Below, one piece after another: positions 42,231 through 50,513 of a DNA stretch of 64,000 bases (position 1 is its first letter; each line of letters opens with the position of its first letter). Origin of the DNA: Sphingomonas sp. Lineage in GTDB: Bacteria > Pseudomonadota > Alphaproteobacteria > Sphingomonadales > Sphingomonadaceae. The stretch is taken from NCBI GenBank assembly GCA_017304655.1, contig JAFKLY010000002.1, forward strand, positions 1 through 64,000. Direction: 5' to 3'. The notes under the pieces are model-generated. The model worked only from the letters and a program-made list of their open reading frames with translations, was not told the DNA's origin and searched no databases. Both the position numbers and the translations under genes were made by a program.

Positions 42231-45200
42231 CCATGGTCTCCTTGCGGCTCTCGCCGAACCGCTCGAACAGGATCGGCAGCAGCACAAGTGTCAGCAGGGT
42301 CGATGTCACCAGGCCGCCGATCACGACGATGGCGAGCGGCCGCTGGATCTCCGAACCCGGCCCGGTCGCGAACAGAAGGGGCACCAGCCCGAACGCGGTG
42401 ATGCTTGCCGTCATCATCACCGGGCGCAGGCGCCGCTCGGCCCCCAGCCGCACCGCTTCCGCCATCGGCCGCCCCTCGGCGCGGAGCTGGCGGAAATAGG
42501 CGACCAGCACCAGCCCGTTGAGCACTGCGATGCCAAGCAACGCGATGAAGCCGACCGACGCCGGCACCGAGAGATACTCGCCTGAGGCCCAGAGCGAGAA
42601 GAGACCGCCGACCAGCGCGAAGGGGATGTTGGCGAGGATGAGCAGCGAGGCGCGCAGCGACCGCAATGTGGCGAGCAGCACGAGGAAGATGAGCAGCAGT
42701 GCGATCGGCACCACCAGCATGAGTCGGGCCGAGGCGCGCTGCTGGTTCTCGAACTGGCCACCCCAGACGAGGCGATAGCCCTGCGGCAGCGGCACGTCAC
42801 GCGCGACCGCCGCCTTCGCCTCATCGACATAGCCGACGAGATCGCGGCCCGAGACGAACGCCTGCACCAGCGCATAGCGGGAGCCATTTTCATGATCCAG
42901 CTTCACCGGCCCGGCGACCCGGCTTACCTTCGCCAGATCGCTCACGCGAGCGAGGCTGCCGTCCGGTGTGCGGAGCATCAGGTCGGCGAAGCGGGCGGGG
43001 TCGTTGCGCAGCGTCTCGTCGCCCTTGATGAGGATCGGCGTGCGGCGCTGCCCTTCGGCGACGATGCCGGCATTCAGCCCTTCGAGCTGGGCGCGCATGG
43101 CATCCTGCAGCGTGTCGACGGGCATGCCGGCGCGGCCTGCCGCGAGCCGGTCGACGTCAACCTGCAGATAGTCGACACTGTCATTGGCGACGGTAAGCAC
43201 TTCCGATGCGCCGCGCACCTTGGCGAGTGCTGCCTGCGTCCGTCCGGCCAGATCAGCCAGAGTGGCGAGGTCCGGCCCGAAGATCTTGACGACGAGGTCG
43301 CCGCGCGCGCCTGTCAGCATCTCGGAGACGCGCATCTCGATCGGCTGGGTAAAGGTCGGCTCGATGCCCGGCAGCATGTGCATGGCCTGCCGGAGGCTCT
43401 CGACGAGATCGTCCTTGCTGCCGCGCCACTCGGATTGGGGCTTGAGCGTCAGAAACGTATCCGTCTCATTGAGGCTCATAGGGTCAAGACCAAGCTCGTC
43501 AGCGCCGGCCCGGGAGATGGCGCCTGTCACTTCCGGCACCTTGGTCAGCAAAATCCGCTGGGCCGCCATGTCGGCCTGAACCGAATGCGCCAGGCTGACA
43601 CTGGGGTTCTTGGTGAGCTGCACGATGACGGAACCCTCGTCCATGGTCGGCATGAACGTCTTGCCCACCGCGCCATAGGCCAGCACGGCGAGGGCGAGGC
43701 CGGCGGCGGCCAGGCCATAGACCAGCGGCTTGCGGGCGAAGGCGCCATCCAGCAGCGCCCGGTAGCGTGGCGTCATGACCCGCATGATCCAGGGGTCGCT
43801 GTGATGGCCGGTCTTGAGACCGAAGGAGGCCAGCACGGGCACAAGCGTGAGCGCGAGCACCAGCGAGCCGATGAGCGCGAAGACGATGGTCAGCGCCACG
43901 GGTCCGAACAGCTTGCCTTCCAGCCCTTCCAGCGAAAGCAGGGGCAGGAAGACCAGCGCGATGATGAGGATACCGGCGGATACCGGCACGGTCACGTCGC
44001 TGGTCGCCCGGAAGATGTGGTTGAGGCGTGGATGATGATCCTGCGTGTCGACGGTGTTCAGACGTTCGACGACATTCTCGACCACGACCACCGCGCCGTC
44101 GACCAGCATGCCGATGGCGATGGCGAGGCCGCCGAGGCTCATGAGGTTTGCCGTGAGCCCGGCGCCGCGCATCACGAGGAAGGTGATGAGCGCGGCCATG
44201 GGCAGCGTGACCGCCACGATGGCCGCTGCGCGCCAGTCCGCCAGGAAGATGACGAGCAGAACGACGACGAGCACGGTCGCTTCGAGCAATGCCTTCTCCA
44301 CCGTGCCCACTGCGCGCGAGATGAGGTCCGACCGGTCATAGAAGACATGAATGTGCGTGCCCTTGGGCAGGCTCTTTTCCAGCTCGACAATCCGCGCCTT
44401 GACGCCGGCGACGACTTGCCGCGCATCCGCACCGCGCAAGGCGATGACGAGACCCTCCACCGCTTCGCCCTTGCCGTCCTTGCTGACAGCGCCGTAGCGG
44501 GTGAGGCTGCCGATGCCGACCTGCGCGACATCGCCCAGTCGCACGACCTTGCCGTTTTGCGCGCGCAGCACTTGCGCCTGCAGGTCCGCGACCGACTGGA
44601 TGGCGCCCACGGCCCGCACGATCAACGCGTCCTCGCCGTCGGTCAGGCGGCCCGCGCCATCGTTGCGATTGCCGGTTTCGATCGCTTGCCGCACGTCGGC
44701 GATGGTGAGGCCGGCAGCGGCCAGCGCCACAGGATCGGGCCGCACCTCGAAGGCTTTTGCATAGCCGCCCAGCGCATTCACGTCTGCGACGCCGGGCACG
44801 TTGCGCAGTGCGGGGCGGATGGTCCAGTCAAGCAGGGTGCGCTTCTCTTCCAGCGAGAGCGGCCCTTCGATCGTGAACATGAACAGCTCGGACAGCGGCG
44901 TGGAAATCGGCGCGAGGCCGCCGCTCACCGTCGCCGGCAGATCGCCCATCGCGCCCGACAGGCGCTCGGCGACTTGCTGGCGCGCCCAGTAGATGTCGGT
45001 CCCGTCCTCAAAGTCGATGGTGATGTCCGCAATGGCATATTTGGCCATGGAGCGGAGGCTGGACTGGCGGGGAATGCCGAGCATCTCCATCTCGATCGGC
45101 GTGATGACGCGCGTCTCGACTTCCTCCGGCGTCATGCCCGGCGCCTTGAGGATGATCTTCACCTGCGTCGGCGCAATGTCAGGATAGGCATCGACCGGCA

Positions 45201-45300
45201 GCTTGACGAACGCCCAGGCGCCCAGGCCCGCGACGATCACGGCCAGCGCCAGCACCAGCAATCGGTAGGACAGCGCTTGCGCGACGAGGGAACGGAGCAT
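42223..45300 (-). CDS. Heavy-metal efflux RND pump (CzcA/CusA family)
   Basis: 1025 residues, full length, with two halves each of six helices and large periplasmic loops. The TM4 motif AIGMLVDGAVVVVENV and the start LPVDAYPDIAPTQVKI place it in the HME group. It exports metal ions (or periplasmic metal) through the adaptor and TolC-like duct using the proton gradient. Whether the metal is Zn/Co/Cd/Ni or Cu/Ag is not decided by this motif. Encoded ten bases after the adaptor. Confidence 0.95.
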   Translation of the reverse strand: MLRSLVAQALSYRLLVLALAVIVAGLGAWAFVKLPVDAYPDIAPTQVKIILKAPGMTPEEVETRVITPIEMEMLGIPRQSSLRSMAKYAIADITIDFEDGTDIYWARQQVAERLSGAMGDLPATVSGGLAPISTPLSELFMFTIEGPLSLEEKRTLLDWTIRPALRNVPGVADVNALGGYAKAFEVRPDPVALAAAGLTIADVRQAIETGNRNDGAGRLTDGEDALIVRAVGAIQSVADLQAQVLRAQNGKVVRLGDVAQVGIGSLTRYGAVSKDGKGEAVEGLVIALRGADARQVVAGVKARIVELEKSLPKGTHIHVFYDRSDLISRAVGTVEKALLEATVLVVVLLVIFLADWRAAAIVAVTLPMAALITFLVMRGAGLTANLMSLGGLAIAIGMLVDGAVVVVENVVERLNTVDTQDHHPRLNHIFRATSDVTVPVSAGILIIALVFLPLLSLEGLEGKLFGPVALTIVFALIGSLVLALTLVPVLASFGLKTGHHSDPWIMRVMTPRYRALLDGAFARKPLVYGLAAAGLALAVLAYGAVGKTFMPTMDEGSVIVQLTKNPSVSLAHSVQADMAAQRILLTKVPEVTGAISRAGADELGLDPMSLNETDTFLTLKPQSEWRGSKDDLVESLRQAMHMLPGIEPTFTQPIEMRVSEMLTGARGDLVVKIFGPDLATLADLAGRTQAALAKVRGASEVLTVANDSVDYLQVDVDRLAAGRAGMPVDTLQDAMRAQLEGLNAGIVAEGQRRTPILIKGDETLRNDPARFADLMLRTPDGSLARVSDLAKVSRVAGPVKLDHENGSRYALVQAFVSGRDLVGYVDEAKAAVARDVPLPQGYRLVWGGQFENQQRASARLMLVVPIALLLIFLVLLATLRSLRASLLILANIPFALVGGLFSLWASGEYLSVPASVGFIALLGIAVLNGLVLVAYFRQLRAEGRPMAEAVRLGAERRLRPVMMTASITAFGLVPLLFATGPGSEIQRPLAIVVIGGLVTSTLLTLVLLPILFERFGESRKETMDA

Positions 45301-45309
45301 CGGCCCGGC

Positions 45310-46434
45310 CTATTCGGCGGAAGCGAGCGCCTTGAGCTCGCTCACTGCGCTGATGGCCACCCGTTCGCCGGCCCTTAGGCCGGACAGCACGACCCGCTGG
45401 CCGGCGGCGCCATTGCCACCCTCCGCGAGCATGACCGGGCGCGCGACGACGCCCCGGCCGCTCTGCACGAAGACCACCGTCTCGCCGCCAAGCTGCGTCA
45501 CGGCATCACCCGGCACGCTGACCGCGCCAGCCGGCGCCGGCCCCATGACCGACAGGGAGACGGCCTGCCCGGCGCGCACTTGCGCATTGGCTGGCAGCCG
45601 CGCCGTGAGCGTGGCGGAGCGCGTCTGCGGATCGAGCGCGGAGCCGACGGCGAGGACGACGCCCTGCGCGCCCGCACCGATCTGCACGGACATGCCGGGC
45701 TGCACGGTGCCGATCAGTCGCTCGGGCAATTGCGCCTGCACCTGCAGCTCTCCGCCGCCATCGATGACGAACGGCGCGGCGCCGGGATCGAGCGCCTTGC
45801 CGGTCTCGATCGTCATTGCGCTGATCCGCCCGCTGATCGGCGCGCTCAGGGCATAGCCGCCGCCGCTGGCCGATCCATTCGCCATGCCGATGAGGCGGGC
45901 CTGTTCCTGCACGTCGACTTCCGCCTGACGCAGCGCGGCCTGCGCTTCCTCGCTGCGGGCCGAGGCGACGATGCCTTCGCGGCTCAGCTGGCCGATGCGG
46001 CCGGCATTGGCGCGTGCCACGGCCAGCCGTGCCCGCGCCCGCGAGAGTTCGGCGCCGAGCGAGACCATGTCGCGGCTGGAGATGGTCGCGAGAGTCTGGC
46101 CGGCGCGCACCATGTCTCCCTCGACCACGAAGACGCGCGTGACGACGCCGGGTAATTGGGCGGCGACCGCGACGCGGGCATTGGGCGGCGGCACGACCAT
46201 GGCCGGCAGCGTGGCGACCGGGACTGCGCTGGCCGGCGCGGCGGCAGCGAAGCGCAGCGAGAGGGCCTTGGTCTGCTCGGGCGAGAGGGTCAGTTCCTTC
46301 GGCCCCGCCGGCGCGGCGGCTCCAGCCGGCGGTTCAGACGTCTCCGTCACGGCCTGCGGCCGAAGCCACAGCCAAGCCAGCAGAAGGGCGGCGAGACCAA
46401 TGCCGCCAGCGATGAGCCATTTGGACCTGTCCAT
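45310..46434 (-). CDS. RND efflux periplasmic adaptor (membrane fusion protein)
   Basis: 374 residues. N-terminal membrane anchor (IAGGIGLAALLLAWLWL), then lipoyl-like halves (AAQLPGVVTRVFVVEGDMVRAGQTLATI and GYALSAPISGRISAMTIETG) flanking a helical hairpin, a beta-barrel and a membrane-proximal domain. Links the pump to the outer-membrane channel. No His-rich metal-binding extension is seen. Second structural gene of the operon, 45 bases after the kinase. Confidence 0.92.
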   Translation of the reverse strand: MDRSKWLIAGGIGLAALLLAWLWLRPQAVTETSEPPAGAAAPAGPKELTLSPEQTKALSLRFAAAAPASAVPVATLPAMVVPPPNARVAVAAQLPGVVTRVFVVEGDMVRAGQTLATISSRDMVSLGAELSRARARLAVARANAGRIGQLSREGIVASARSEEAQAALRQAEVDVQEQARLIGMANGSASGGGYALSAPISGRISAMTIETGKALDPGAAPFVIDGGGELQVQAQLPERLIGTVQPGMSVQIGAGAQGVVLAVGSALDPQTRSATLTARLPANAQVRAGQAVSLSVMGPAPAGAVSVPGDAVTQLGGETVVFVQSGRGVVARPVMLAEGGNGAAGQRVVLSGLRAGERVAISAVSELKALASAE

Positions 46435-46479
46435 ACTGCTGGCGTTATCGCCTGCGGCTGACCGGTTCCTGACGAGCGA

Positions 46480-47493
46480 TCAGCTTTTCGCGAAGATCAG
46501 CCGCAGCTCCCGCCGATCCGCATCGGTGTCGAGCCGACCGCCATGCGCCGCCATGATCCGCGCGACGATCGAGAGGCCAAGGCCGGCGCCCGTCTGACTG
46601 GCATGATCCGCGCGGCGCAGACGCTGGACAAGCGTATCGAGATAGGCCGCCGAAAGGCCGGGGCCGCCATCGCGCACCGCCAGTTCGGCCGGACGATCGG
46701 CCACGACGATGACCGGTGTACCGGCTGGCGTCACGCGCAAGGCATTCTCGACCAGATTGCGCAGCGCCGCTGCGATTGCCTCGCGCCGTCCCTTGATGAT
46801 GCCCGCCCCTTCGCCATGCAGTTCCAGCAATTTGTTCTCGGCCAGGGCTGCCGGCGCCATCTGGGCAATCACGTCACCGGCGACCTCGACCAGATCGACC
46901 TCGCCCGGTGGGAGGTGAGCGGCGCTTTCCGCATCGATCTGGGCCAGCAGCATCAGCTGGTCGATGAGCCGGCGCATCGCGGCCACATCCGCCCGCAGCG
47001 CCTCTGCGCGGGGGTCGTCCAGCCGCTCCAGTTCGAGTGACAGGAGCGTCAGCGGCGTGCGCAGCTCGTGCGCAATATCGGCAGCGAACGCCTCGTGCAT
47101 TGCCGCCGCCCGATCTACCCGGTCGAGCAGATTGTTGACCGACACGGCGAAGGGGACGGTCTCGACGGGCAGGGTCGACGCGTCGATCCGCACCCCACGC
47201 GCCTCGCCACTGCCGGCGTCGATCCGTTCCGCGGCGTCCTGCAGAGGCTTCACGGCCTGGCGGATCGCCCAGCGTCCGGCAAAGGCCATGGGCGCAGCGA
47301 GCAGGATCATCGGCAGCACCACATGCTCGGTCAGCTCATAGAGCGCCCGGCGAAAGGCGATCGCGTTGGCAAGGTGGCTGAAGGACAGCCGATACTCGAT
47401 CCAGATGAAGATGAGCAGCAGTAGTGCGCCCACACTGGACACCCCCGCCATGCTGCGCATGAGCCGGCCCCGGATCGAATTGCGGCGCATCAT
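46480..47493 (-). CDS. Sensor histidine kinase with very short periplasmic loop
   Basis: 337 residues. Two membrane helices (~17-37 and ~58-75) with a loop of only about 20 residues between them, containing H40 and H57. Then HAMP, phospho-acceptor H142 in AHELRTPL, N-box NLVENALRV, and G-boxes DGGPGLS and GAGLGLSIVARIM. Partner of the overlapping response regulator (ATGA). Metal sensing is inferred from the operon; the small loop points to sensing within or at the membrane. Confidence 0.9.
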   Translation of the reverse strand: MMRRNSIRGRLMRSMAGVSSVGALLLLIFIWIEYRLSFSHLANAIAFRRALYELTEHVVLPMILLAAPMAFAGRWAIRQAVKPLQDAAERIDAGSGEARGVRIDASTLPVETVPFAVSVNNLLDRVDRAAAMHEAFAADIAHELRTPLTLLSLELERLDDPRAEALRADVAAMRRLIDQLMLLAQIDAESAAHLPPGEVDLVEVAGDVIAQMAPAALAENKLLELHGEGAGIIKGRREAIAAALRNLVENALRVTPAGTPVIVVADRPAELAVRDGGPGLSAAYLDTLVQRLRRADHASQTGAGLGLSIVARIMAAHGGRLDTDADRRELRLIFAKS

Positions 47494-48167
47494 GCGGTGC
47501 TCTCCCGCAGCAGATAGCCGACCCCACGCACGGTGTGGAGCTGGCCGGTCGCGCCGGCCTCGTCCAGCTTGCGGCGCAGGCGCGAGACGATCGCCTCGAT
47601 GGCATTGGGCGTCACGGCCTCGTCGAAGCGATAGAGCGCGTCTTCAATGGCCGGACGCCGCACCACCTGACCGGCCTTGCGGATCATCAGTTCAAGGAGA
47701 TCGGCCTCGCGACGGGCAAGGTCGAGCGTCCGTCCTGCGACCGAGGCGACGCGGTTCGCGGTATCATAGGCGATGTCACCCACGCGTAGCACCGTCTCGG
47801 TGCGGCGACCGGGCCGGCGCAGCATCGCGCGCAGCCGGGCGGCCAGCTCGTCGAGTGCGAAGGGCTTCACCAGATAGTCGTCGGCGCCGGCATCCAGCCC
47901 CTTGATCCGATCCTCCAGGCCGCCGCGTGCGGTGAGGATGAGCGCAGGCGGCTCCCCGGCCGGATGGCGCGCGCGCAGCCAGTCCAGCCCGTCGCCATCG
48001 GGCAGGCCCAGGTCGAGCACGATCGCATCGAAGCGCCCTGCCGCCAGCGCCGCATCGCCATCGGCCAGTGACGCCGCGATGTCGCAGCGATAGCCGCGCG
48101 GCCCCAGGCCCTCGGCGATCAGCCGGGCCAGTCGGTCATTGTCCTCGATGATGAGCAGTCGTGCCAA
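47490..48167 (-). CDS. OmpR/PhoB-family response regulator
   Basis: 225 residues. Receiver domain with acidic pair E8-D9, phospho-acceptor D52 (IVLDLGLPDGDG) and the KPF Lys; C-terminal winged helix with RREADLLELMIRKAGQVVRRPAIEDALY and VHTVRGVGYLLR. First gene of the metal-efflux operon. A CGTCAGCC-type direct repeat about 90-110 bp upstream may be its own binding site. Confidence 0.94.
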   Translation of the reverse strand: MARLLIIEDNDRLARLIAEGLGPRGYRCDIAASLADGDAALAAGRFDAIVLDLGLPDGDGLDWLRARHPAGEPPALILTARGGLEDRIKGLDAGADDYLVKPFALDELAARLRAMLRRPGRRTETVLRVGDIAYDTANRVASVAGRTLDLARREADLLELMIRKAGQVVRRPAIEDALYRFDEAVTPNAIEAIVSRLRRKLDEAGATGQLHTVRGVGYLLRESTA

Positions 48168-48256
48168 ATGCCTCTCCGGCCTCCCTGTCCTGCGCGGGCA
48201 CTTTTGGCGCGGCAGTCTTGTTCATGGATAGAGCCAGCTGCGTCATGCCTCAATCC

Positions 48257-48275
48257 GGCTGACGGCAGGCTGACG
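48257..48275 (-). promoter_or_regulatory. 11-bp-spaced direct repeat, candidate response-regulator box
   Basis: GGCTGACG at 48257-48264 and again at 48268-48275, i.e. an exact repeat with an 11-bp period, as OmpR-type dimers bind. It lies about 90 bp upstream of the response-regulator start. Confidence 0.5.
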
Positions 48276-48427
48276 AAATGCAGTGGTTGAGGGCGGGAAT
48301 TGCCGTCTTGCGGTCGATGACGGGAGGGTTGGGGGCCACTTCTTCGCCGCACGCGCCCGAGTTTGTGCGGATCAACGAAAGTCGATCTGCCAGATTTCTG
48401 GGTATGTAGCTGATTAAATATGAAAAA

Positions 48428-48518
48428 TGGCGGAGCGGGAGGGATTCGAACCCTCGATACGCTTTTGACGTATACTCACTTTCCAGGCGAGCGCCTTCGA
48501 CCACTCGGCCACCGCTCC
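48428..48518 (-). tRNA. tRNA-Ser (anticodon GGA)
   Basis: A class II tRNA on the minus strand: acceptor GGAGCGG/CCGCTCC, anticodon loop CTGGAAA, a long variable arm (about 20 nt), T-arm GGTTCGAATCC, discriminator G and encoded CCA. Transcribed toward the metal-efflux operon. Confidence 0.95.
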
Positions 48519-48587
48519 GCGTGCACTGGAGCCGTGCGCCCTAGCGGCCTTGCGCGACTTTCGCAAGGTGCCTGACTATGCCATGTC

Positions 48588-49607
48588 ATGCCGGTCATGA
48601 GACAGGCATTTCTCCTTACGCTTGCTGCCTTGTGCGCTGCCGGATCGGCCAGTGCGCAGCCGGAGCCGGCCGCAGCCCCCTCGCCCGGCGAGATCGTCGC
48701 GGCGGCACCTGTGTCCGATTGGGTGGACATTCCCGCCGGCGATCTGCTCGTCATGACCCTCGCGCCCGACGCAAAGGGCAAGGCGCGGCGGGCATTCATC
48801 CAGCTCATGCCGCAGCCGCTCGGCCAGGGCTGGGTGGAGAACATCCGCCTGCTGACCAGGGCGCGCTGGTATGACGGCCTCAGCATCAATCGCGCCCAGG
48901 ACAATTATGTGGTGCAATGGGGCGACGCGGAAGGCGACGACCCGAAACGTGCGAAGCCACTGCCGGCGGGGCTGAAGACCGTGCCGGAGAGCGAGTATGT
49001 CTCGTCCGTGTCAGTCGCGGAACGGCAGGCTGCCTTGGCGGCTTTGCCAAACCGGACTTCTCGCAGCGATCCCTTCTCCGGCTTTGCGTTCTTCTTGAAC
49101 GGCTGGCCACTTGCGGCTGATATCATAATGCGCACGCCGATCTCAGTGGGGGGGAGCAATCGGGCTGTGCCGCCGCCAACGAGCGAGCCGGCATGGCCTG
49201 TCCATTGCTATGCCATGGTCGGCGTCGGCCGCGGCCTCTCGCCGGATACCGGCTCGGGCGCAGAGCTTTACGTTGTGATCGGCCATGCCCCGCGCCACCT
49301 CGATCGCAATATCGCGCTGGTCGGCCGGGTGGTGGAGGGGATGGAGCATCTTTCCAGCTTGCCGCGCGGCGCGGGCGCGCTCGGCTTCTATGAAGAGCCC
49401 GAGGAGCGCACGCCGATCCGCTCGGTGCGCCTTGCCAGCGATCTGCCGGCCGCCGATCAGCCGCACCTCCAATATCTCGCGACCGGGAGCGCGAGCTTCG
49501 CGCGTTATGCCGATGCACGGGCCAACCGGCGCGATCCCTTCTTCCTGGTGCCGGCCGGTGGCGCGGATATCTGCAATATCCCTGTGCCAATCCGCCGCAA
49601 GCCGTAG
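48588..49607 (+). CDS. Divergent cyclophilin-type peptidyl-prolyl isomerase, exported
   Basis: 339 residues. Signal peptide (~1-24, ending SASAQ). The region FIQLMPQPLGQGWVENIRLL, then WYDGLSINRAQDNYVVQWGD, aligns with the cyclophilin block FYDGTTFHRVxxxFMIQGGD; the catalytic Arg is kept (INRA) while the flanking His and aromatic residues differ. Long insertions raise the size to about twice a minimal cyclophilin. Activity in the periplasm is plausible but weakened by the changes. ATG at 48588; 48597 possible. Confidence 0.75.
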   Translation: MPVMRQAFLLTLAALCAAGSASAQPEPAAAPSPGEIVAAAPVSDWVDIPAGDLLVMTLAPDAKGKARRAFIQLMPQPLGQGWVENIRLLTRARWYDGLSINRAQDNYVVQWGDAEGDDPKRAKPLPAGLKTVPESEYVSSVSVAERQAALAALPNRTSRSDPFSGFAFFLNGWPLAADIIMRTPISVGGSNRAVPPPTSEPAWPVHCYAMVGVGRGLSPDTGSGAELYVVIGHAPRHLDRNIALVGRVVEGMEHLSSLPRGAGALGFYEEPEERTPIRSVRLASDLPAADQPHLQYLATGSASFARYADARANRRDPFFLVPAGGADICNIPVPIRRKP

Positions 49608-49693
49608 GTGCACTTCATGATAAAGAACCTTCCAGATGCGGGCTCGCGCGCGCTCGCCGGCAAGGCGCCGCCGGTCAGACCGGAGCAAGCGCG

Positions 49694-50026
49694 GTGAGCG
49701 CGGCCGGGTTTGAAACGATCGAGGCGGAGGCCGTCCTCTGGCGATGGAGCGGCGTTTCGACGGCCGGGGCGTGGTATTTCCTCACCATCGAGGGCGAGGC
49801 GGCCGACGCGATCCGCGTGGCGGCGCTTACCGGGCAATGGATTGACCGCGGCAAGGGTGGCTTCGGATCGGCGAAGGTGACCGCGACGATCGGCGAAACG
49901 GGCTGGCGCACCTCCGTCTTTCCCCACAAGGCCAGCGGCGGCTGGCTGCTGCCGGTGAAGAAGGCCGTCAGGCAAGCGGAAGGGCTGAATGAAGGCGACA
50001 GGGTGCGCGTGCGGCTGACGCTTTGA
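49694..50026 (+). CDS. DUF1905 domain protein
   Basis: 110 residues from a GTG at 49694 with GGAG eight bases before. Motifs of DUF1905: GAWYFLTIEGE, GFGSAKVTATIGETGWRTSVFP, GGWLLPVKKAVRQAEGL and a basic end GDRVRVRLTL. A small beta-barrel domain of unknown function. It is on its own, soon after the cyclophilin gene. Confidence 0.88.
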   Translation: MSAAGFETIEAEAVLWRWSGVSTAGAWYFLTIEGEAADAIRVAALTGQWIDRGKGGFGSAKVTATIGETGWRTSVFPHKASGGWLLPVKKAVRQAEGLNEGDRVRVRLTL

Positions 50027-50036
50027 TTCTATTTGG

Positions 50037-50061
50037 GGAACTCCGGCGCGGCCCGCACGTT
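50037..50061 (+). promoter_or_regulatory. General stress (EcfG-type) promoter upstream of the DUF1328 gene
   Basis: GGAAC (50037-50041), 16 bases, then CGTT (50058-50061), an exact match to the sigma-EcfG consensus of alphaproteobacteria. Start of DUF1328 lies about 33 bp downstream of the -10. It is the only such match I found in the non-coding stretches I read. Confidence 0.75.
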
Positions 50062-50093
50062 CTCTCTGGCATGAACCGCCATGGAGATTTGTC

Positions 50094-50279
50094 ATGATCC
50101 GTCTAGCCATCATTGCGCTGATTGTCGCGGCGGTTGCCGCGCTGCTCGGCTTTGGCGGTGTTGCCGGCACATTCGTCGGTATCGCCAAAATCCTGTTTTT
50201 CGCCGCGATCGCGCTGTTTGCGATCTTCCTCGTGTTGGGCCTGCTCGCCGGCAAGGGCGTCTCACGCATGGTGGACTGA
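50094..50279 (+). CDS. DUF1328 small membrane protein
   Basis: 61 residues, two hydrophobic helices (LAIIALIVAAVAALLGFG; ILFFAAIALFAIFLVLGLLAG) and the family core GVAGTFVGIAKILFF. Function unknown; in alphaproteobacteria such genes are often stress-induced. The EcfG-type promoter in front agrees with that. Confidence 0.88.
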   Translation: MIRLAIIALIVAAVAALLGFGGVAGTFVGIAKILFFAAIALFAIFLVLGLLAGKGVSRMVD

Positions 50280-50298
50280 CGGGCCGATCCATGTCCTC

Positions 50299-50455
50299 CG
50301 ATGGGACAGTTTCCGATTGAAACGGTCCCATCGCTGGTCGACTCGGGCTTATGGTGTTACCCCGTTCGGGTCATCGGCCGGAAGGGGGACCTCGGAGGCA
50401 GAGGCAGACAAATGTGGGAGCGGAGGCCGCCTTCGGGGGGCCTCCGTTTGTTTTT
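50299..50455 (+). ncRNA. Candidate structured small RNA
   Basis: Between DUF1328 and rpoN, a 15-bp inverted repeat (one mismatch, 50299-50313 / 50319-50333) is followed by ~85 nt without a reading frame, then a strong terminator hairpin and T-rich run (50421-50455). The organisation is that of a free-standing sRNA or a long structured 3' UTR of the DUF1328 transcript. I recognise no RNA family. Confidence 0.4.
50421..50455 (+). terminator. Rho-independent terminator
   Basis: CGGAGGCCGCC (50421-50431), TTCG loop, GGGGGCCTCCG (50436-50446), one mismatch, followed by TTTGTTTTT. Faces + strand transcripts (DUF1328 or the sRNA candidate). Confidence 0.8.
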
Positions 50456-50513
50456 GTGACGCAAGAGGCTCAGGCTCGCGCGCCATAGCGATGCGGTGTG
50501 GTGCGCGCGTCGT

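Noticed and set aside
42892..45378. 828-codon open frame antisense to the RND pump
   Set aside because: Shadow of the conserved pump gene; no signal, no motif.
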